22,805 bases of DNA from Saccoglossus kowalevskii (GCF_000003605.2 NW_003156233.1:170647-193451); one strand, 5' to 3'. Shown: positions 11,090 to 22,158, counted from the first letter of the stretch. Notes: a model not told the origin generated them from the sequence alone. Translations and numbers: made by a program.

Positions 11090-11528
11090 TGTGGTGGCAC
11101 AAGAACGGGCACCGATCGTTGGCGGGTTGTGTTTGGCGACAAATGTAGTACTTGCCAATTAACAACCCATACTTAAATTTAGGGAAACGCCCCTGTGGAC
11201 TGTGGTCTCTCGGACTAGTCAACGGCATCCATTTTGGTCCATCCAGATAAGTTTCCTCGATGCGGAGATTTCAGTCAACAGAAAAAATGACATGAATATA
11301 TAATGAATACTCTTCTCCCGTCTTCTGTGATGTCTTCGACGCAAACCTCCGCTTTCATGGAAAATCGTCGTTTCATCTTGAAAAAATCATCTCTCCGTTT
11401 TCGTCGTTGCTAGTGGACGATCGTTCGCGAATAACAGAACATGCCAGTTTGGTGATCTCGAAGTAAACATATGGTTGTCGGTATCCACGAAGCAAAACAC
11501 AGTTGCCCGATAAACAAGATGGCGATAA
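11090..11528 (-). promoter_or_regulatory. KCNK 5' leader and candidate promoter
   Basis: This is the region just upstream of the start codon. If transcribed, it contains three short upstream frames on the minus strand. ATG at 11170 encodes three residues and stops at 11159, in frame with the channel. Two others begin in 11221-11260 and encode seven and five residues. CGCCATCTT on the gene strand (11524-11516) is a good match to the YY1 element often found at or just after animal transcription starts. No TATA box is convincing. The transcription start is therefore guessed at about 11.5 kb. A 5' UTR intron cannot be excluded. Confidence 0.4.
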
Positions 11529-13291
11529 GCGACAAGAAGCGAGAGCCAGAAGTAAATAAGCTATCCTCTTTACCTATTGTACGTCTCTTCGAAACCCACT
11601 AGTGTATATCTCTCATATTAAAAATCACGAGGAAAATATAGAATCTCCGTCGTCATCGTTGTAGATATCTTTTACGAAGGTGATGGCGACTTCCCTGAAA
11701 TAAACGAGATACGGTGAGCGCATACGTAATAGGACAGAAATGGCTTTGAGCTCTTGTGCATAAAGGGGGGTTGTGTTTAAAAAGAAAAAAATAATTGCCT
11801 ACGTATTACCATGGATGCAAAATGGAAAACCTACACAATATAGTCCTACCCCTGAGACGTGAAAGCTGTCCTTTTCAATTACAATTATCATTCGGGAAAG
11901 CGATTGGCGGAGTCGAGCTTTTGGCTCTTCTAATCTTTATTCAACATCCCCTGTAGAAAGTGACTATGCGCCGGGAGTTGCCTATCACGCATGCGTCGTG
12001 TTTATATTACAAATAAACTGTTCTATCCACGGGAAAATTGCGTTATTTCGAAAGAAACAACTGTAACATTGGCTTGCATCGACTCGTAGGCAGTTTAACA
12101 GGTGGTAATTGTAAAGTCAGTAAATTCCGTTAGAAATCGGTGTTATGAATGAACAAATCGATATGTCGACAGCTGTTCTTGAAGACCGGTTCAGAACTGA
12201 ACAGGTGCATCTGACTCGATATCGGTGTCACGTGACTGTCAGTTTAATATTAATGCCTGGTTCAGATGTTGGATTCGTATCCTTAGTATTATAAACGGAC
12301 TATTTGTATGGTTCGTGGTAGGATATTTAAAACCATCCATGGAACTAACAATGGTAAAGAATCACGTATCACTAATCCCCGACCTAACCATAGAACCCGA
12401 CCTGGTTTAATTCCTTTGTATGGTATATGTATGCATTTGTTCGCGTTAAAAAACAAAACAAATACATGTTTGTCTTTGTGAATTATTACTTAACGCTATA
12501 GTGCGGGTACACTGATATTATTTCATTAACATGTACTGAATGGATTAAGGAAAACGATAAACAGTGTGAAAGTAATAGTATATTTTATTGCTCCGTATCC
12601 AAAATACGCAAATTAAGTTCTTTTAGATTAAATATTTTTTATCCTACACATTATGCGTTTTTTTCTTATTGATTTATATATTACAACTAATACACGCATG
12701 TGTACCCAGTCCCTGGCGCCGCCCTCCAACACAGTCACATGTAACGGGAAATAGACTAGACTAGTATAACCTATATATATGTCCACACGGGGAAGAACTT
12801 ATCTGGTATGTGTAGGACAGGGTTCTGCAAAATTAAAAACAACCTCTTTCCACTGATTTTTAAATACAAATTTGCCCTTTTTGGGGATAAAATGTAGACT
12901 TCTGGAAAAAACAAAACACCCTTATTTTAGTAAAACACCGAGAAGATTCGATAATGTCTCGTTTTGTTCGATCGTCTCTGCGCATTTGATGCGCTTGATT
13001 CAGGTGGAACTTCTAAAACAACAATGTCTCTCAAAAACACTTTGTAGTCTTGGTCTCATGCTTGACCTATGAGCAGTCAGTCTTTCTAAAAAGTACCTCT
13101 TTTCAGTTTTGGTTTTCGTGGACATGCGAACTTCAAAAAATCATATTCCTTTCTCCGCGAAATTCAGAATGCGCATGCGTATCCCTCGAACAGATAAGTG
13201 CCCCCGGGATAAATACCAGAGTTCTGGAACAGTTTTATTTCGTGTTTCAAGTGATCGTGCTTTATCTTACTCAAATTCGTCGTTTACGTTC
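11529..13291. other. Non-coding upstream region
   Basis: No coding exon or RNA gene is recognised here. It contains short AT-rich stretches, a perfect CACGTG palindrome (12227-12236, listed separately) and chance frames shorter than 85 codons. It would include distal upstream sequence of the KCNK gene. Confidence 0.6.
12227..12236. promoter_or_regulatory. Perfect CLEAR/E-box palindrome
   Basis: GTCACGTGAC matches the full 10-bp CLEAR motif bound by MITF/TFE-class bHLH-ZIP factors. It lies about 1.1 kb upstream of the KCNK start codon. A single 10-bp match is weak evidence of use. Another palindrome with the same core, ATCACGTGAT, is at 16853-16862. Confidence 0.3.
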
Positions 13292-13424
13292 TTAAAGGGC
13301 GGCAGTCGTCGTGCCGCGTCCTGTTCGATATGGGACTCATAGCGACGTATACAACGCGTGTAAAATACATTATTTATTTACATGAAATTCCAACACGCGC
13401 TGCGCGGCGACCACCGCGCTTTAA
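13292..13424 (+). mobile_element. TTAA-flanked MITE, family 1, copy B
   Basis: A 133-bp unit between TTAA at 13292-13295 and TTAA at 13421-13424, in the same orientation as copy A. It differs from copy A by about nine changes, several of them C/T or G/A at CpG positions. The inverted ends pair TTAAAGGGCGGCAGTCGTCG with TTAAAGCGCGGTGGTCGCCG. Over the outer 27 bp about 22 match. It lacks any reading frame for a transposase. Flanking bases outside TTAA differ from those of the other copies, as expected for independent insertions. Confidence 0.85.
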
Positions 13425-14011
13425 AGAGTGTACATTAATATGCATTTTTAACAACACAATCAGTCGAACGAAAACTTGACTTACCCCGAAGATTGTATTG
13501 TATATATGCACTGGATAGTTCATGATATGCATTGGAGATGATGACATTTGCTAACCAGTTCATTGGCCTTTGCCCAACGCATGGCGGCGATATTGCATGT
13601 AAAAGCAATTCAAGTCCGCGTGGTTTTATAGCCATCGAAACTACCGATGTGAAAATTACTAGATACCGCACAGACTGATCCACAACAAAACAATAAGCGG
13701 ATGAATTATTGTAATAGTTGACGAGATCCCTCGTAATACCTAATATTATTGTAGACAAACAAACATTTTAAAAGTGACTGTGATTCAGACAATCTCTAGG
13801 GGTAATGTAGAATGACGTGTAGTCACTGGACTTTGCACCTCTGATTGTTAGTCGAACCCGCAGTCCAGTCACTTCATATTACATAAAACGTGTTTGTATA
13901 ATAGACTTTTAACCCCAATTACACTCCGATTCTTTTATCTGAATTTCAAACCGTCGTTTTTAGCACAGCCCAAGGTGCTACAGTCGAGCGTCATTAAACA
14001 CTGTTAGGAAA
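13425..14011. other. Non-coding; one weak hairpin
   Basis: No gene is recognised. CACTGGACT near 13823-13831 can pair with AGTCCAGT near 13862-13869, which gives an 8-bp stem with a ~30-nt loop. An open minus-strand frame at 13435-13758 has no recognisable motif and looks like chance. Confidence 0.5.
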
Positions 14012-14045
14012 TGACGTCACAACTTGTAAAGTAGAACATGGCGGC
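14012..14045 (+). promoter_or_regulatory. CRE plus YY1 pair, candidate promoter
   Basis: A perfect palindromic cAMP-response element TGACGTCA (14012-14019) is followed 15 bp later by AACATGGCGGC (14035-14045), an exact match to the YY1 consensus AANATGGCGGC. In animals, CRE sites upstream and YY1 sites at or just after the start are a typical core-promoter arrangement. The ATG inside the YY1 site opens only a four-codon frame, so any plus-strand transcript would have a non-coding first exon or a later start codon. No downstream coding exon is visible in the window. Promoter activity is inferred. Confidence 0.4.
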
Positions 14046-14761
14046 TTCTTAATAAGTCCCATTTTCACGGACATGTGTTCTCCAAATAGCTCAGGCTCAA
14101 CAGCCTAGTTTATCTCAGGGCAGAAGCGCTCTTTAGTCACAATTGGTTCAACTCAGTTACATACCATCCTAGGAACATCACCCGGAGTTGACATGAATAA
14201 ATTAAAAATATTTGCATGTGAAATGCAAAGAGGGAAGGGTGATTGACACATGAACGTTCCAATAAGGATTACGAATGGATTTTTCTTAAAGAGTCTTTGG
14301 ATTATTTTGGATTCATACTTCAACTAGTTAATGACACATGTGACATACTTATTAACATATATGCAAGCAGGTCGTGTTTTTCAACGCAGTGCACACTGAC
14401 CCGGAGCGCATAGATGCGTGGGACGCAGACTCAACCATAATTTGTAATTATGGAGGTTTCAACGGAAAATCGGGATCATAAACGCTGCAATGTTTTTATT
14501 CAATTTGAACACTTGGTGGCGCTATACGCGGTATTATAGATACTTGATTGATCTCAATTAATTAATGCTACTCATTCATATTTTGTTTACATACACACAA
14601 TGCAGCCAATGCTGTTATGGGATTTGTCCTAGTCAGAAAGACATTAAGAATTAAAAAAATACGTGTACTATCTGAAATACTAATGATGTTAGACGAGTCG
14701 GCAGTCTCTGCAATGATACCTGCGCTCGACATATTAGCGTTCGCTAGCTTCACACATGTTT
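14046..14761. other. Non-coding spacer
   Basis: No gene, RNA or transposon end is recognised. A 61-codon minus-strand opening at 14568-14753 has no known motif. The region ends where the 79-bp tandem array begins. Confidence 0.5.
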
Positions 14762-15032
14762 GCGCGGATTTGATTTTATAACATACTGTACGGATTTATA
14801 AAAACTGTGCGGATTTATAAGACACTTCGCAGATTTATAATATATTTCGCGGATTTATAACATACTGCACGGATTTATAAAAACTGCACGGATTTATAAG
14901 ACACTTCGCAGATTTATAATATATTTCGCGGATTTATAACATACTGCCCGGATTTATAAAAACTGCGCGGATTTATAAGACACTTCGCAGATTTATAATA
15001 TATTTCGCGGATTTATAACATACTGCGAGGAT
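14762..15032. repeat. 79-bp higher-order tandem repeat of 19-20 bp monomers
   Basis: The core RGATTTATAA occurs twelve times intact, starting at 14792, 14811, 14831, 14851, 14871, 14890, 14910, 14930, 14950, 14969, 14989 and 15009. The spacing cycles 20, 19, 20, 20, which sums to 79. Four monomer types with distinct tails (AAAACTG, GACACTTCG, TATATTTCG, CATACTG) recur in fixed order, so ACATACTG falls at 14781, 14860, 14939 and 15018. The first monomer is degenerate, with GATTTT duplicated, and the last fades after 15018. Units are nearly identical, which suggests recent expansion of the four-monomer block. It is a minisatellite and has no coding role. Confidence 0.97.
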
Positions 15033-15558
15033 GGTGTGTCGTTAGGAGTCACAGTACTATGGCAATAGAACGACGCCCTCAAGAATTTTGTATCAGTTTA
15101 TGACTTGCAATTCTGTATTCCTACATAATCATTGAAAAAAAAAACTGTTGTTTATTTTCATTTTTTTCCCAAATAGCCTTATTACCCGATCAAACCGACC
15201 AAAACATTTAATAAACGAGCGACATGAAAATTGCACAATTCAGTTCAGAAAGAAGAAATTGGCCGCCCTGGATGAAGTTGAATACTATTTACAATATGAT
15301 ACAGCCAATCTAACACAAAGATGAAATCAAAGAAAATAGAATGCATTCGGCTCTCCAACTAAATTAGGTCAACTACGTGTGGGAGATATACACGGAGCAC
15401 TTCAAAGAAAAAAAAATCATTTTGTTGTAATGATGATATTTCGTGAACATGCGCATTGTATCACAAAGCGTACTATATACAACTTGAAACATACATTGTC
15501 GGTAAACTACATGTACACCATATTGTCGAGTAATGCCTAGAATTTATTAGTGTTAGAA
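15033..15558. other. Non-coding spacer
   Basis: AT-rich sequence with short A runs near 15135 and 15410. I see no gene, RNA or repeat structure in it. Confidence 0.5.
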
Positions 15559-15613
15559 ACACCATGGGACAGATAGATGTGAGAGCACATTCCGAAAAAA
15601 TGTCCCGTGGTGT
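15559..15613. repeat. Inverted repeat with 13-bp arms
   Basis: ACACCATGGGACA at 15559-15571 pairs with TGTCCCGTGGTGT at 15601-15613. Twelve of 13 positions are Watson-Crick, and the last is a T-G pair that would be a G-U wobble in plus-strand RNA. The loop is 29 nt. It could be a transcribed hairpin or a tiny fold-back transposon relic. No flanking duplication is visible. Confidence 0.55.
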
Positions 15614-15669
15614 ATGTTACTTTTACACTGATTGTTTTAATTTAATTTGAAGTATTGGGCAAAGTCAAC

Positions 15670-15835
15670 TTAAAGCGCGGGAAGTCGTCACCTGCACATG
15701 CGTCAGATGGCCTTAGCGTGTTATTATTTACAAACAAGCGTCTACCCATGAGTCTTTGCGTTTATAGCGTGTGTCGTTATCGTCGCTTGGGACTCAATTC
15801 CCGTGCGTGCGCAGGTGACGACCCTCCCGCTTTAA
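15670..15835. mobile_element. TTAA-flanked MITE, family 2
   Basis: A 166-bp unit bounded by TTAA at 15670-15673 and 15832-15835. The left end starts TTAAAGCGCGGGAAGTCGTC and the right end, in reverse complement, TTAAAGCGGGAGGGTCGTC. Both ends then continue ACCTGC, RCAYGC, giving inverted repeats of about 33 bp with one indel. The outermost TTAAAGCG and the GTCGTC block are shared with family 1, and TGGGACTCA occurs inside both families. The rest of the interior differs. It has no transposase. It most likely descends from the same or a related TTAA-targeting system as family 1. Confidence 0.8.
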
Positions 15836-17815
15836 TTTCTCCATCTACAAATGATTCTGTAATTTCCGCCATCTTTTGACACTGACCATTCGGAAGCCCG
15901 GAGCATAACTGCTTTACGGCCTCGCTGCTTAAAATAACTCCACCCACTCAACTACACACTGAAACCTTTAGACCAGCTGCCGTGGGGAATTATAACCAGT
16001 AACACCGTGATGTACCAACAAATATGAACGGAATGACGAACACAAATGTTCTTGCAACTCCTTTCTCAGACTTTGTTAAATTTGAACAGTATATAGTTCA
16101 CTAATAATAAATGAAGCCATGCGACCAAATAGTTGACTGTAATTTCATTTTTTTTTCATTTCGATCAATGGTCCCCACTTTATTTCAATGAAATTAGAAA
16201 GACATGTAATACTTATATTTTTTTCCAATCATACGCTTATGAACTCTTGAACGAAAATTGACCTTTCACGTTCGCTTCGAAATTTATTACAATGAAATTA
16301 TTAAATATTTCTGACAAAGTGACATAATTATGTATACTGTGGCAGCTTTCACGCTTAAAGTGTGACATTTGGTGACGATAAGTGACACAATAATAAAGTA
16401 GTACGCTGCAGCAGGTCTAACATTTAGTTCAAATTCTGAGTATGAATACTAAAAACGATTTGATTTCAGAATGGATCTCAGTAATCCGAAGAAAATGGCA
16501 TAATTTAAATATTTTAGAAAGAAAAAATGTTCAGACCCAACTCTAATGGTAACAAACCACCGAACGTTGTTCCGAAATACTAAGTCATCATAGTTCTATA
16601 TCTTGAACACATGCAGAAGCCGCAAAAAATTCTGAACTATAGGGTGTTGAAGTACCTTGGAGTGCTTTGAAAAATGGAGAATAATCCTTCATCACAACAC
16701 AATTTCAGCTTTAGAACTTAAGTTTGCATCGATAGAACAGAATATGACACCGGTGTTTGTAATAAAGTTGACTCACGACAAAAAAAAAAATTACCTTGTT
16801 TCCATCAGTGAGCATGCACGTTCTGGGACGCTAGGATAGCTCAACTCCTACCATCACGTGATACTCCTTTGTCCAATAAGAAGGCAGCATTGTTTTTACT
16901 GACTGTGCCTAACCTTACTCCTTCAGATTACTGACACCTGAATCCTAAAGTGTAATGCTTGTGAGTGCGATTCTCGATATTCTTATTTTTTAAATATAAT
17001 TCTCCATTGGGGAATTTGTGAATTGAGAAAGCATGCACACGTCAATAAACATTATTATCTCACGTGTCTCTGCATGGACGTTACTATGGAAACAACACAC
17101 TGCTATTAAAACTTTAACCTTAATTTACAACAATTTTCTGATTGCCACTTGGAACGATGTGAAATAGCGACAAAACATAACAGTAGCGCATATTTACAGC
17201 CGTCCTGAGAATAGACTGCATTCGGTATTTCCTCGAAAGGTATTAGCTCATACACTGCATTGCACTTCGAGAGAATTTATCCCACAGTGTATTTACAAGC
17301 TAAAGCAAAAACCAATTATACGAAAGTTTGACAAATCATTGCGATAATGATATTGCGTAGCATACAGACCATGGATGTTTTGAACTCCGTGTTTGTAAAA
17401 TATTGTTACTGGGTAGTATCCACAGTTCAATGAACTATGCGTCAACATGTGACAAACATTATTATTAACCTGTTTGTGTTTTTCGAATGAGGGTAATTTT
17501 GCTTAACACAACATGTGATTTGTTTTTGTTCAGCGTGCGAGTCACAACTTCTTTTCTGGTCTATGCCAAAATATTGTGAAAGATAAAAACCCCCCAAAAA
17601 AGAAGAAAAAAAGCGCGTTACTCCACCTTTTGCTAAACTCTTCAGTAAATAGCTCTTTTTATTATCCACATGTTGACAAATTTATATTATATATTTTATT
17701 ATATTTTGGGAATTTTAGAATTTAATTTATTGACACAACACCATATCAAATTTATGCAGCAGTATGGACACTAAATACAACTATCAACAACATTAAAAAT
17801 GAAATATACATACTA
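15836..17815. other. Non-coding spacer
   Basis: No gene is recognised in this ~2-kb stretch. It contains A/T runs, a pair of similar 18-bp segments (TTTATT-CAATGAAATTA near 16179 and 16283) and two possible factor sites, at 16853-16862 (CACGTG core) and 17080-17093. Minus-strand frame 17442-17669 is driven by A/T-run codons and is not credible. Confidence 0.5.
17080..17093. promoter_or_regulatory. X-box-like RFX site
   Basis: GTTACTATGGAAAC resembles the palindromic X-box GTTRCCATGGYAAC with two departures. It is weaker than the cluster at 1091-1129. It is recorded only because both sites flank the same channel gene. Confidence 0.2.
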
Positions 17816-17948
17816 TTAAAGCGCGGTGGTCGTCGTGCAGCGCGTGTTCGAATTTCATGTAAATAAACAATGTATTTTACACGCGTTGTTTACATCGCTA
17901 TGAGTCCCATATCGAACAAGACGCGGCGCGACGACTGCCTTCCTTTAA
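17816..17948 (-). mobile_element. TTAA-flanked MITE, family 1, copy C (inverted)
   Basis: A 133-bp unit between TTAA at 17816-17819 and 17945-17948, in reverse orientation to copies A and B. Read on the minus strand it aligns end to end with copy B with about ten substitutions and no indels. Its right-hand end has GGAAGG where the others have GGGCGG. The interior segment ending in TTTATTTACATGAAATTC is shared by all copies. It is non-autonomous. The inversion and different flanks rule out a simple segmental duplication as the source of the three copies. Confidence 0.85.
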
Positions 17949-19280
17949 ATATGATAACTGGAATGAGCCGAGTAAATAATGAAAATAATGGCTGTGTATT
18001 CTATAAACGTTATGCTACATACCTGAAACATATACTAGACAGCAAGATGTTGAAATATAATGTGTATTTATTTAACATGTATAATAAAAGGTTTACTTAT
18101 GTAGATTGTAATGAGTTCACGTTCTTCTGTGGCTTTCAATAGATCTTAGATTTCAAAACAGATAGAATCACAAAAATCAAAACGAAGATTCTGTTTACGA
18201 GTATATATGTGCTTTGTACCAGTAACCTCGTTCCCAGGGAACCTAACATTTACTGCTCACATTGTGTTTGTTCACAACTGAATTACAGGTACGTGGGAGA
18301 TATGTTCTTGGTCGAGGTTGTGATAATCGCTAATGTACGATCGGTTATAATCTGTTGTTATGATTGTTTTTTTGATTGGCATCACTGTCACTTTTATTTT
18401 ATCGTTACCACCAACTGTTACTGCATCTTTTAACCCAGACCTTTGATCACCAGGCTGTCGGCAAGTTCGCCAAGCTCTGTATTTCATGAGTGGGCGTACG
18501 AAGTGTTTGCTTTTGTTCACGGGAAATATCCTTTTGTAGCACACTAAATAAACACTGTCGAAACCATCAAAGCAGTCGCATATTGTTTGATGCAATAGGT
18601 ATAATTTTATATTATGTATGACTTAATCTTTTAGTCGTTTTTGAACACAGACTCGATTCCGCGTCCATGTCTGTGGATCTATGACTCTGTGACGTCTGTG
18701 TACCTGTGTATAATAACAATGCCGCTGAGGGCAGTATAACAAACAGTAACGGCAACGATATACGCGAGAGACAGAGACTGTCCAAGCCAAGATATGTAAA
18801 TATCAAGGTGGTATTTGAAAACTAACAATTGAACTTATCACAGGCGCAGATTTCCGTTTACAACCCCAAGCGTCATATCCTATAACTACTGAAGTATAAC
18901 TTCAATAGTTTCTGAACAGACACCGCCAGCTGCCATGGAATTCGTAACGGAATTGTTGCGGCGCCGATTTGCGAATTTGAGAATGAATTACAGTTCTTAA
19001 TTATTATAAATGCAATAACATAGTGAACCTTGGTGATCGCGATGTTTTTTTTATGAACAATAGAAATAGTTCAACCCAGTTCCCAATATTTTGTTTAACT
19101 TTGATGTAGACTTATTTATTACAATATCAACAATCATTTTTTGATGTAACCAAATTAAACCCAGAATTAAAGTTTGACCACTTATACTTCAATGTTATAT
19201 ATGTAATTTATCATCTAGTCGGGTAAAACTATAGTTTAAATATCTGTATCTGTTACTATTGTGGTATCTAATATTAAATA

Positions 19281-19305
19281 CAATACAATGCAATGCAATG
19301 CAAAA
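19281..19305. repeat. Short CAATG pentanucleotide repeat
   Basis: Three exact CAATG units (19286-19300) flanked by one CAATA and one CAAAA unit. It is a minor simple repeat. Confidence 0.85.
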
Positions 19306-20470
19306 GCATCATTTGAACACTTAATCGTGTCATTTATATAACGGGGCTTAGCGTACGTAATCTTGCTGACAATTATAACTGTTAATAAATAGAAACATAA
19401 ACATCCTTTTACATTGGTCAAGTGGTTGTCAGCGCGAGTGGCCAATCAGCGACGGCAGTTGGTATTTTTTTGTATTAATGAGAGATAAGCCATGGTGTTA
19501 CCGGCCAGAATTGCGCAATGTAAACATTAAAGCAGCTGACCTGAAATATTCAGTGTGTTGTTGAGCAGATGGAGTTACAAGGAAGTCGTAAAGCCGGAAA
19601 TGGTTCGGAGTGGTCAACGATTTGTTAATGGGGAAAATATTCTGACCTTGTCCAGTACTTTAAAATTAAATTAAAAAAAAAATCAGTGTATAAATAGCTA
19701 ACAACACGGGATATCGAGAGCTATTCCCTCACAACAACCATTTGTTTCATGGTGTTTCCTACTCTATTGTTGAGCTAGTATCATAAATAGTTTTGGAACG
19801 ACAAACACAAAAATAACCACCGCTCATGGGTGTTATCATTAAAGAAATAATATGGACGAAAACATGTATTTTATAAAATTGTTATTTGATGTGCCATTTT
19901 GAGTACGAAATTGGATTATGGGTAATCGTACACTAATCATTTTTTGGGGGGCGCACTGTGTAGTAGCTATTGGGAGAAAAATGAAAACACCTTATACGCA
20001 TGTGCGATGATTGTTATTGTATGTACCAAAACAATTACTGCGCACGCGCATTAGTTAATTGCATTGTTTTTTTCGAACGAGTATTCGAATATGAGCTTCA
20101 AGAACAACAGCAGTATTAAAAATTCAATGTTCTCATCCAAATTGCATCTTCAAGGACAAAGTAGCTTGTAGATCGTCTTCTCTTGAAGAAAGCTGACTAC
20201 TCACATAACAATAAAGAAGGTCACGTTATTTACAAACTTCCAAACATGTTTGCCCCGTTACTAGGACTCACTAATGTATACTATTACAACTGCACCATCG
20301 CAGACCGTTTCACGTAATAATGAGTGCAATAACTACACGAGGTTTATAGCAGTCATTTAATATTAATACAATTAAGATTAAATATTAGTACAACATACTG
20401 AATAAAAACAGGGTTTCCACCCATAACATCCTAGCTTGGAGGCACTTCCCTTGTAATCACGGTTAGTAAG

Positions 20471-20492
20471 TATTCAGTATTTTCACTGAATA
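20471..20492. repeat. Perfect 8-bp hairpin
   Basis: TATTCAGT at 20471-20478 pairs with ACTGAATA at 20485-20492 across the six-base loop ATTTTC. It is AT-rich and short, and chance formation is plausible. Confidence 0.4.
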
Positions 20493-21415
20493 TGGACACT
20501 TTAAATACGCAAAGTGGCGTTGAACAATCACTCGACCAAGTTTCATAATATATAGTACATAAGTTCCCGAGCTCAATTGAAGTTACGTTAATGCATGAGC
20601 TTGGATTCAGGATATTTGAGGAAACAAATTCACTGTTTTTCGGAGATAGGAAAGAGTTTTAAATTGACATGTCATACAGTCCGCGTATTCGTGTGTTATC
20701 TACACTGTTTTACTCCATGAATGTTTGCCCAACTTCATACTGTTGCTTGATTAAAGGTTTTATATTTATTTCCCCCGAAATCATCATTGATCCCTATCGA
20801 ATTAATCTAAAAATAGCATTATACTGTCATGTGTATATTGTTTTTTAGCAAAATTTTCGTTTTTTGGTTATTTAACTCTTGGCGGATGTAATCGGCCAGA
20901 ATAATGGGTTTCCTGTCGACGCTAAAAACGTAATTTCAAAGTAAACATTACATTATATATTTTATTTCGTACCTTACGCGCTGCTGAGATTTCATTCAAT
21001 GTGAATGTACAAACTAATTGATAGTCTTACGTTTATTAGTCCGCGATAAAAACATGATTTTTGGTATTGAAGACATTTTCTCTATCTGTTTGGAACAGAA
21101 CAGCAATATATAAATACCATGGACATATATACGATAATGAAGATATCATGGCACCCCTTAGAAATCGGACTTAATAGCCTTGAAATCGACATACATCCAA
21201 GGTGGGTACATTAATAGAACACGTTTTGAATCATAATTACTGCCGCAATTAATATTAGCATTTGTGTCGTATGTAGCAACACGGGAGTCAGCTATATTTA
21301 GAAACTGGTAATTAATAACCTTTGCCGTCATTGAAAAGGCAGGCACGTACAGGGTGTGACGTAGATGCAAATAAAACAGTAAATCACTGTGACATAAACA
21401 AAGTATAACATATTC

Positions 21416-21448
21416 TTTAAAATCGTTAATACCTAATACGATTTTAAA
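21416..21448. repeat. Perfect 11-bp inverted repeat
   Basis: TTTAAAATCGT at 21416-21426 and ACGATTTTAAA at 21438-21448 are exact reverse complements, separated by 11 bp. It may be a binding site for a dimeric factor or a relic of a small element. Nothing ties it to a gene. Confidence 0.55.
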
Positions 21449-21570
21449 ACCATGAATTCAAAACAGCTAGTGAGTTATTGTGTTGCGTTATTAATTATAA
21501 CAACTTTAATGTGTCTACGGTAGTCATGACCACACACCGGTATGCTTATCCATGCCCGTAGTTTGGCGGC

Positions 21571-21597
21571 GGGGGGGGGGGGTTCGGTCGAACCCCC
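21571..21597. repeat. G12 run with GGGGGTTCG hairpin
   Basis: Twelve G (21571-21582) run into TTCGGTCGAACCCCC, so GGGGGTTCG (21578-21586) and CGAACCCCC (21589-21597) form a near-perfect palindrome. G-run plus TTCG-CGAA structures of this type recur in marine invertebrate genomes as parts of transposable elements, as far as I recall. I cannot define the element's ends here. Confidence 0.6.
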
Positions 21598-22158
21598 TAA
21601 ATTTTGGAAGTGAATAGATTTATGATCGTAGATTAGAACATAATAAAACAAACAGTATTAATTAAAATAATTATCATTGTTTAAATCACTTGACTCCGTG
21701 AGGTAACTATCGGAGTAATGTAATGAGTAATGCATAGTAATGAGCATTTAGGTGGCAGCAAGTTTTGAATGTCAATCGTGAAGTTATGCGTCTCAGCTCA
21801 ACAGCAGCCAACCCAAACAGGTTGTTATAAATAGGCAAGCTTTTATTCGGTTTTTCCGCGATGGTGTAATGAAGATCGCGTTCAAGCACTTGATGTTAAA
21901 TATTAAAACAACATTGAAACAATAATCTAATGGTAGTCACTCTCTGAATGATGGGGTGGTCCTGAATAGGGCACTTTGTCTTGCGCTAATGTTCGCTCAG
22001 TTAGTAAAGTGTGAGGATCGAACGGGATTGACACGACAAAACCACACTGTACTTTCCTAGTTTGGTTCATTAGTTTTGTATTCTTCAAGTTAATGATGGC
22101 ATATATACTGTTTTGTTCCAAATGTATCAGCCAAATGTAGTCAACTTATTGTATTAGT

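Larger units (their letters stand above)
17949..21415. other. Non-coding region
   Basis: About 3.5 kb with no recognised exon, RNA gene or transposon end. Contents are A/T runs, a short pentanucleotide repeat, one hairpin (both listed) and a short G run near 19945. Open frames reach 107 codons at most (minus strand, 18272-18595) and show no family motif or membrane pattern worth calling. Confidence 0.5.

Noticed and set aside
11090-11158. N-terminal extension of the channel frame up to 11158.
   Set aside because: The codon at 11158 is TTG, not ATG, and a TAA sits directly upstream. The ATG at 11089 has a strong context and fits the family N-terminus.
13435-13758. 107-codon minus-strand open frame.
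   Set aside because: No recognisable domain and a length within chance expectation for this base composition.
14762-15032. CRISPR-like array of regularly spaced repeats.
   Set aside because: The spacers are not unique but recur every four monomers, the repeats are only about 10 bp, and the context is eukaryotic. It is a minisatellite.
22005-22040. Minus-strand CCCGTTCGATCCTC, like a tRNA T-arm / B box.
   Set aside because: No A box, acceptor stem or cloverleaf can be formed around it.
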